From positions 1 through 11,406 of the forward strand of contig JBOHVS010000122.1 of the NCBI GenBank assembly GCA_050735975.1: a stretch of DNA of 11,406 nucleotides. Reading direction: 5' to 3'. The notes beneath the pieces are model-generated. The model was not told the DNA's origin. It saw only the letters and a program-made list of their open reading frames with translations, and did not search any database. The position numbers and the translations under genes are program-made. The stretch comes from DATMBL01 sp050735975. GTDB lineage: Bacteria; Desulfobacterota; Binatia; UBA9968. Of this stretch, positions 7,718-11,406 are shown piece by piece (position 1 is the stretch's first letter; each line of letters opens with the position of its first letter).

Positions 7718-7901
7718 CGATGTTTCTCAGGACATGCTTAGCGCGAGCAAATCCTACTCTTCAAGAGCGACGGGCGCCAGAAATTTGCGCAAGCTGCGAC
7801 AACTTTCAGGGTAGTAATACGCTGAACACGAAGTGTAGAATCAAGCAAAACCGGGAACTCGGAACTGCGAAAGCGCAGGTGAACCTTTCAACGGCTTGGC
7901 G

Positions 7902-8828
7902 CTACATCAACTCTCGGATCAAAGTTTGCGCGGCTTCCGGAGAAACTCCGAGGGGACGATGAGCCAGTGGGCCGCCCTCCTGGAGGACGGGCTCCAGTTC
8001 GCTCAAACTGGCAAGATCGGTTCGCTTCCAGAAAAGGCCTATGGGAATCGCTTCGCCCCACAAGTAGGCTTTCTCCATCGCGGCGGCAAAATCCGTCGGA
8101 TCATGGTTCACATCTTCCAGCCGCTTGGTCCGCTGCTTAAAAAAGTCATGGCCGTTGTCGTGATTATACGTAACACATGGACTAAAGGCGTCAATGAGAG
8201 CAAAGCCTCTATGCTGCAGCCCGCCCTTGATCAGATCGGCTAAGTGCTTCGCTTGGCCCGTGTATCCACGAGCGACGTAAGTCGCGCCGCCCGCAATCGC
8301 CAGAGGGATCGGATTAATAGCATTTTCCACGCTTCCGAACGGCGTGCTCTTGGTTTTCATACCTTTGCTGCTGGTAGGGGAAATCTGACCCGTGGTCAGG
8401 CCATAGATCTGATTGTTCATGACGATATACGTAAGATCGACATTGCGACGCATCGAATGAATAAAGTGATTGCCGCCGATTCCATATCCATCCCCGTCGC
8501 CGCCTGTGACAATAACCGTCAACTCGTGATTGGCAAGTTGTGCTCCCGTGGCAACTGCGAGCGCACGGCCATGAAGCGTATGCATGCCATAGGCATTGAT
8601 GTAGCCGGGGAGGTTGGAGGAGCAGCCGATGCCGCTGATGACCATCACTTCATGGGGGTATAATCCCAGCTCAACGACAGCCTGCTTCAGGGCGCTCAAC
8701 ACTCCGAAGTCACCGCAGCCCGGGCACCAGTCAGGATCTATCTTCCCTTTGAAGTCTTTGGCCGTCGGCTTTACGCGTGAGAATTTCGGCTCTCCCGTCT
8801 CTTTCGTTTCGCGCATCGGAACACTCAT
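7902..8828 (-). CDS. korB: 2-oxoacid:ferredoxin oxidoreductase, beta subunit (KorB-like)
   Basis: The thiamine diphosphate-binding subunit of a two-subunit 2-oxoacid:ferredoxin oxidoreductase (2-oxoglutarate synthase type), which converts a 2-oxoacid plus CoA to acyl-CoA and CO2 and reduces ferredoxin. At 308 residues it has a typical length. CPGCG (35-39), GIGCSS (67-72) and C218 in FSPC supply the four likely [4Fe-4S] ligands (C35, C38, C69, C218). The thiamine diphosphate motif is GDGDGYGIGGNHFIHS (110-125) with NN at 138-139, followed by YGLTTGQISPTS (142-153). ATG start at 8826-8828 with AAGGAG in the 11-nt gap after korA, whose TAA overlaps that site, so translation is probably coupled. 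TAG stop. The preferred 2-oxoacid cannot be assigned; the symbol names the closest family, not a proven function. Confidence 0.93.
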   Translation of the reverse strand: MSVPMRETKETGEPKFSRVKPTAKDFKGKIDPDWCPGCGDFGVLSALKQAVVELGLYPHEVMVISGIGCSSNLPGYINAYGMHTLHGRALAVATGAQLANHELTVIVTGGDGDGYGIGGNHFIHSMRRNVDLTYIVMNNQIYGLTTGQISPTSSKGMKTKSTPFGSVENAINPIPLAIAGGATYVARGYTGQAKHLADLIKGGLQHRGFALIDAFSPCVTYNHDNGHDFFKQRTKRLEDVNHDPTDFAAAMEKAYLWGEAIPIGLFWKRTDLASLSELEPVLQEGGPLAHRPLGVSPEAAQTLIRELM

Positions 8829-8842
8829 ACTTTTCTCCTTTA
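8829..8842 (-). promoter_or_regulatory. korB ribosome binding site overlapping the korA stop
   Basis: The minus-strand sequence TAAAGGAGAAAAGT runs directly into the korB ATG. Its first three bases are the korA TAA stop and AAGGAG is the Shine-Dalgarno. This supports coupled translation and a 1:1 subunit ratio. Confidence 0.8.
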
Positions 8843-10630
8843 CACGGTAATCTCATGAACCGGCACATACTTTTCCGTGGTGCCCGACAAGATCGCCTTG
8901 ACCCCGTCAACGATGTGGTGCGGCATGAATGGCTCACCGTCGTATTTTCGGATATGGCCATGAGCCGCAATGCCGGTCTCGGATCTGAGATAGCGGGCAA
9001 ATTGACCGCTGTAATTATTCTCAACCACGATGAATTTTTTGCTCCTGGAAACAATCGCCGCAATAACTTCCGAATGCAGGGGAACAACCCACTTGATCTG
9101 GAGGTGGTTGGCAGAAATTCCTTCTTCATCGGTTAGCTTCTGGATCGCCTCGCGGATGACCCCTTCGGTCGAGCCCCAACCCACCAAGGTAAGCGGGGCC
9201 TCTTCAGGCCCCAAGAGTCTCGGAGGTTGCAGTAGCGGCAGAATGGCATCCATCTTGCGCATGCGTTTCTCATGCATGGCCTGACGCTTGTGCGGATTGG
9301 TAAACTCGTCGCTGATGAGCACGCCGTCCTCATCATGCTCGTCAGTCGCGACAACGTGAGCATAATCCGGGGTTCCCGGGAGGGCGCGAGGCGAAATACC
9401 GCTCGCGGTAATCTCAAAGCGGTTGTACCCGCCATTGACCCGAGGAACGCTGCCGTTCAGGCCGATCACTTCACCCCGCTCGATGGGAACGTCAAAATCC
9501 AACTCCGTCGGATCCACGCTGGAGCGACCTTCAGATAGCAATAGGTCCGAGAGTATAATTCCGGGGCACTGAAACTTATCCACGAGATTGAAAAGCTCCG
9601 GCACCGTCTTGAAGCAATCGAGAATATTCGTTGGCGCGACGATAATGCGCGGATAATCTCCTTGCCCCGCCCCCATCACTTGCCAGAGGTCCCCCTGCTC
9701 CGTCTTGGTTGGAACACCGGTGGCCGGCCCCGCGCGCTGGACGTTGATGCAGACGACCGGGATTTCCATCATTGCCGCCGAGCCGAGCGCTTCGCTCATC
9801 AGGGCGAAGCCTCCGCCGGAAGTGGCGCACATGGCCCGGCATCCGGCGTGAGCCGCGCCGATAGCCATGTTGATCACCGCGAGTTCGTCTTCCACCTGCC
9901 GCACCATGATGCCCAATTGTCGCCCGTGTCGCGCCATCCAATGGAGCACACCCGATGAAGGACTCATTGGATAGGCGCAGTAGAAGCGCACCCCCGCCGC
10001 CGCTCCTCCCATCGCCAACGCCTGGTTCCCTTCAAAAAAAGCCATTCTCTTTCCGGTGTCGGGCAGCGAGACCGACCATGGCCTGAAATGCCCGGCGGCG
10101 TATTCGTAGCCCGCCCGAGCCACCCCGACGTTCTCCGCGATTACGGCATCCCCTTTTCTTTTGAACTGCAAAGTGAGGATGTCTTCGAGGATTTTGAATT
10201 CGACGCCAATTAAACGCAGCGCCGCCGCCAAAGCGATGGTGTTTTGAACCAGATCGCCTTTGACGTTGGGCGCCAGTTCCTTGACTGAAAAAGGACAGAG
10301 CTGGACTCCGGGCTCAACTTCGGTTGGCTTGATTTTGTCCCTGTTGTAAAGCGCCGCGGAACCGGCTTTCAACAATCGAAGATGGCGATTCATCGTGTCC
10401 TGATTGAGTGGAATCAATATGTCGATTTTGTCGCCGAAACTGAGAACCGGCTCGTCGCTGGCGCGCAGGGTAAGAAAAATATGTCCGCCGCGAATGATCG
10501 ACTGATACGCATTATAGGCGTTTAGGTGGAGTCCGCGACGAACGAATATCCGCGCCAGGATGTCACCGGGCGTGGCGATTCCCTGCCCCGCTGCGCCGCC
10601 TATCGCAATTGCAAGATCGACTTTGGCCAT
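8840..10630 (-). CDS. korA: 2-oxoacid:ferredoxin oxidoreductase, fused gamma-alpha subunit (KorA-like)
   Basis: A 596-residue subunit in which the gamma domain (about 1-180, with IGGAAGQGI at 10-18 and YNAYQSIIRGG at 39-49) is fused to the alpha domain (about 195-590). This is the layout of two-subunit KorAB enzymes. Alpha-domain marks are GNQALAMGGAAAG (201-213), YPMSPSS (220-226, usually YPITPSS), QVEDEL (245-250), TSGGG (270-274) and QRAGPATGVPTKTEQGDL (298-315). DEHDEDG and the M-x-KR-x-RKMD helix follow in the C-terminal half. ATG start at 10628-10630 with GAGGG 7 nt upstream; TAA stop at 8840-8842. No iron-sulfur cluster motif is seen, as expected with the cluster on the beta subunit. 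No separate delta (ferredoxin-like) subunit lies nearby. The electron acceptor is presumably a free ferredoxin. Confidence 0.93.
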   Translation of the reverse strand: MAKVDLAIAIGGAAGQGIATPGDILARIFVRRGLHLNAYNAYQSIIRGGHIFLTLRASDEPVLSFGDKIDILIPLNQDTMNRHLRLLKAGSAALYNRDKIKPTEVEPGVQLCPFSVKELAPNVKGDLVQNTIALAAALRLIGVEFKILEDILTLQFKRKGDAVIAENVGVARAGYEYAAGHFRPWSVSLPDTGKRMAFFEGNQALAMGGAAAGVRFYCAYPMSPSSGVLHWMARHGRQLGIMVRQVEDELAVINMAIGAAHAGCRAMCATSGGGFALMSEALGSAAMMEIPVVCINVQRAGPATGVPTKTEQGDLWQVMGAGQGDYPRIIVAPTNILDCFKTVPELFNLVDKFQCPGIILSDLLLSEGRSSVDPTELDFDVPIERGEVIGLNGSVPRVNGGYNRFEITASGISPRALPGTPDYAHVVATDEHDEDGVLISDEFTNPHKRQAMHEKRMRKMDAILPLLQPPRLLGPEEAPLTLVGWGSTEGVIREAIQKLTDEEGISANHLQIKWVVPLHSEVIAAIVSRSKKFIVVENNYSGQFARYLRSETGIAAHGHIRKYDGEPFMPHHIVDGVKAILSGTTEKYVPVHEITV

Positions 10631-10762
10631 GGTAAAGCCCTCTTAGTCTTCTTTTTTGACCGTTTACCCGGCATCACGGAACGCCCACCGGGAGGGTGCC
10701 GAATGAATGTTCTCCCGCATAGAAAGCTGCAAAGCCACAGACGTAAAATACCTGCTACGGGG

Positions 10763-11080
10763 TCACTTTGACGAAGTGATTTCCATCTTTGGAAGCTTCC
10801 CGAGGATCTTGTTCATCTCGTCCGCCGAGAAAGCCCTCATCGTCTGGGTCCGAACGTTTCCCAAGGAGCCCAGGCTAACGGCTAACGTGGTCATGGCTTC
10901 ATCATCTGGGGCTTCCGCCGTAAAAAGGGCATCGAATGGGCCCATAGTCCAGTACACGTCTTTAATATTGATACCCATTCTAGAAGCCGCATCGACGAGC
11001 CCTTTGGCTCTCTCGGTGGTTTGCTTTATATGGCGGATCCCTTGATCAGTGAACGTTACGAGTGCGATATAAATGGCCAT
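10763..11080 (-). CDS. GYD domain-containing protein
   Basis: A 105-residue protein covering one GYD domain (PF08734), a ferredoxin-like alpha/beta fold related to stress-responsive dimeric barrels; its biochemical function is not established. Typical segments are the N-terminal strand with FTDQGIRHIKQT (10-21), DVYWTMGPFDAL (41-52), APDDEA (57-62), LGSLGNVRTQTMRAF (70-84) and the final helix DEMNKILGKLP (87-97). ATG start at 11078-11080 with AAGGAG (11087-11092) six nt upstream; TGA stop at 10763-10765. It is the first gene of the minus-strand run, 132 nt before korA, and follows a leader with a terminator-like hairpin. A sensing or oligomeric helper role is only a guess. Confidence 0.9.
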   Translation of the reverse strand: MAIYIALVTFTDQGIRHIKQTTERAKGLVDAASRMGINIKDVYWTMGPFDALFTAEAPDDEAMTTLAVSLGSLGNVRTQTMRAFSADEMNKILGKLPKMEITSSK

Positions 11081-11107
11081 TTCAGTCTCCTTACCGGTAC
11101 ACCAAAC

Positions 11108-11152
11108 AAAAAAGCCAGCGTACTCTTGCGCAATGTCGCAAAAGCAACTGGC
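11108..11152 (-). terminator. Intrinsic terminator or leader attenuator
   Basis: On the minus strand, GCCAG and CTGGC (11148-11152 and 11114-11118) enclose a second stem ending TTTTGCG/CGCAAGA with a 6-nt loop, giving about 15 pairs with one small internal bulge. Six Ts follow at once (11108-11113). This is the classic form of a rho-independent terminator. It ends 28 nt before the GYD start codon, inside the likely leader. It may stop transcripts arriving from the insertion sequence side or act as an attenuator. Confidence 0.65.
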
Positions 11153-11189
11153 CTGATACTACCCATTTCCCCTCTGATGAGCATGCTGC

Positions 11190-11204
11190 GCTCTTCATTA
11201 GAGC
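11190..11204. repeat. Small perfect inverted repeat in the leader
   Basis: GCTCT (11190-11194) and AGAGC (11200-11204) flank a 5-nt loop. It could be an RNA stem in the leader upstream of the terminator-like hairpin, or an operator half-site pair. Short enough to be chance. Confidence 0.3.
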
Positions 11205-11223
11205 CAAAGATGTCTCAAAGATG
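11205..11223. repeat. Direct octamer repeat with 11-bp period
   Basis: CAAAGATG occurs at 11205-11212 and again at 11216-11223, one helical turn apart, between the candidate promoter and the terminator-like hairpin. The position would suit a regulator binding site, but nothing else supports one. Confidence 0.35.
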
Positions 11224-11246
11224 AGGGAGCCTCGTTGTCTACGCAA

Positions 11247-11275
11247 TGATTAGCAACCTGCACCAAGCCTGTCAA
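11247..11275 (-). promoter_or_regulatory. Candidate promoter for the GYD-korAB genes, at the insertion sequence boundary
   Basis: On the minus strand a perfect -35 hexamer TTGACA (11270-11275) is followed after 17 nt by TAATCA (11247-11252), a weak -10 helped by an extended TGC in front. Transcription would start near 11240, giving a leader of about 160 nt that includes the terminator-like hairpin. The -35 may belong to the end of the insertion sequence. Prediction by eye only. Confidence 0.35.
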
Positions 11276-11285
11276 GTAAATGTTG

Positions 11286-11334
11286 TAGCAAAGTGATTAT
11301 GTCAGGGGTTAATAGCAACGTAATTATGTCAGGG
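11286..11334. repeat. Paired 22-nt subterminal direct repeats of the insertion sequence
   Basis: Two 22-nt copies at 11286-11307 and 11313-11334 match at 20 of 22 positions, with a 27-nt period and a shared core ATTATGTCAGGG. Repeated blocks of this kind near the ends usually serve as transposase binding sites. Confidence 0.8.
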
Positions 11335-11341
11335 TGTGGCG

Positions 11342-11406
11342 ATGACAACCCTGACGATGAAGGATGAGAAGCGGATAGAGGTGATTCAAAGAGTGTTTCG
11401 AGGCGA
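11342..11406 (+). CDS. Transposase, N-terminal fragment (ISNCY-like; runs off the window)
   Basis: Only the first 21 codons are present, from ATG at 11342 to the window edge (M-T-T-L-T-M-K-D-E-K-R-I-E-V-I-Q-R-V-F-R-G). An in-frame GTG at 11336 is an alternative start, and an in-frame stop at 11321 excludes anything further upstream. The start resembles, from memory, transposases annotated as ISNCY family, where an N-terminal helix-turn-helix of the KRLEVIQ type precedes an rve integrase core. Its position just inside paired subterminal repeats agrees. The family call rests on a short stretch and could change with the full sequence. It is the only gene on the plus strand. Confidence 0.6.
   Translation, partial: MTTLTMKDEKRIEVIQRVFRG

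Larger units (their letters stand above)
11270..11406 (+). mobile_element. Left end of an insertion sequence (partial), ISNCY-like
   Basis: The right edge of the window carries subterminal direct repeats (11286-11307 and 11313-11334) and the start of a transposase reading rightwards, all typical of an insertion sequence end. The true outer boundary is not certain: TGTCAAG at 11270 is a plausible terminus, but the other end lies outside the window. Confidence 0.6.

Noticed and set aside
7509..7962. Plus-strand open frames of 101 and 126 codons in the large gap
   Set aside because: They run through the palindromic repeats. The peptide ISTEGRNL is what results from translating the GTCATTTCGACCGAAGGGAG repeat. 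The composition is unlike a folded protein, the frames overlap each other, and one extends into korB on the other strand.
10631..10762. Gene or regulatory element between the GYD and korA genes
   Set aside because: No reading frame with a ribosome binding site, and only a short CACC/GGTG stem near 10690, not enough for a call.
11081..11240. Known riboswitch (TPP, cobalamin, glycine, c-di-GMP, Moco or fluoride)
   Set aside because: None of the conserved core motifs I know for these classes can be found in the leader; only general hairpins are visible.

Overview
The window looks like part of the chromosome of an uncultured or environmental bacterium with a moderately GC-rich genome. I cannot assign a phylum. 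The mixture of flavin monooxygenase-like, PF04909 amidohydrolase, molybdenum hydroxylase and two-subunit 2-oxoacid:ferredoxin oxidoreductase genes, with palindromic repeats in the gaps, is typical of soil or subsurface lineages such as deltaproteobacterial-type, Binatota or Tectomicrobia-like bacteria. This is inference from gene content only.

All eight full-length genes are on the minus strand, so transcription runs from high to low coordinates. In that order they are: a GYD-domain protein (11080-10763); korA-like (10630-8840) and korB-like (8828-7902) subunits of a 2-oxoacid:ferredoxin oxidoreductase; a 369-residue metal-dependent amidohydrolase (7479-6370); a xanthine dehydrogenase-family molybdopterin subunit (6086-3843); a 277-residue amidohydrolase (3724-2891); a thiamine diphosphate enzyme resembling benzoylformate decarboxylase (2736-1042); and a luciferase-like flavin oxidoreductase (974-6). 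Only korA/korB are tightly coupled, with an 11-nt gap that holds the korB ribosome binding site. The other gaps are 67 to 422 nt, and several hold inverted or tandem repeats.

The right edge (from about 11270) carries the left end of an insertion sequence on the plus strand: two near-identical 22-nt direct repeats, then the first 21 codons of an ISNCY-like transposase. Between it and the GYD gene lies a leader with a strong hairpin plus T-tract on the minus strand. It is either an attenuator of the cluster or the terminator of a lost upstream unit.

Taken together the genes suggest catabolism of an aromatic, heterocyclic or other organic acid. Possible steps are hydroxylation by a molybdenum enzyme or flavin monooxygenase, non-oxidative decarboxylation or hydrolysis by the amidohydrolases, thiamine-dependent cleavage of a 2-oxoacid, and ferredoxin-linked oxidation of a 2-oxoacid to an acyl-CoA. 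The substrate cannot be read from the sequence. The XDH-family subunit has no FAD or [2Fe-2S] partner subunits here.
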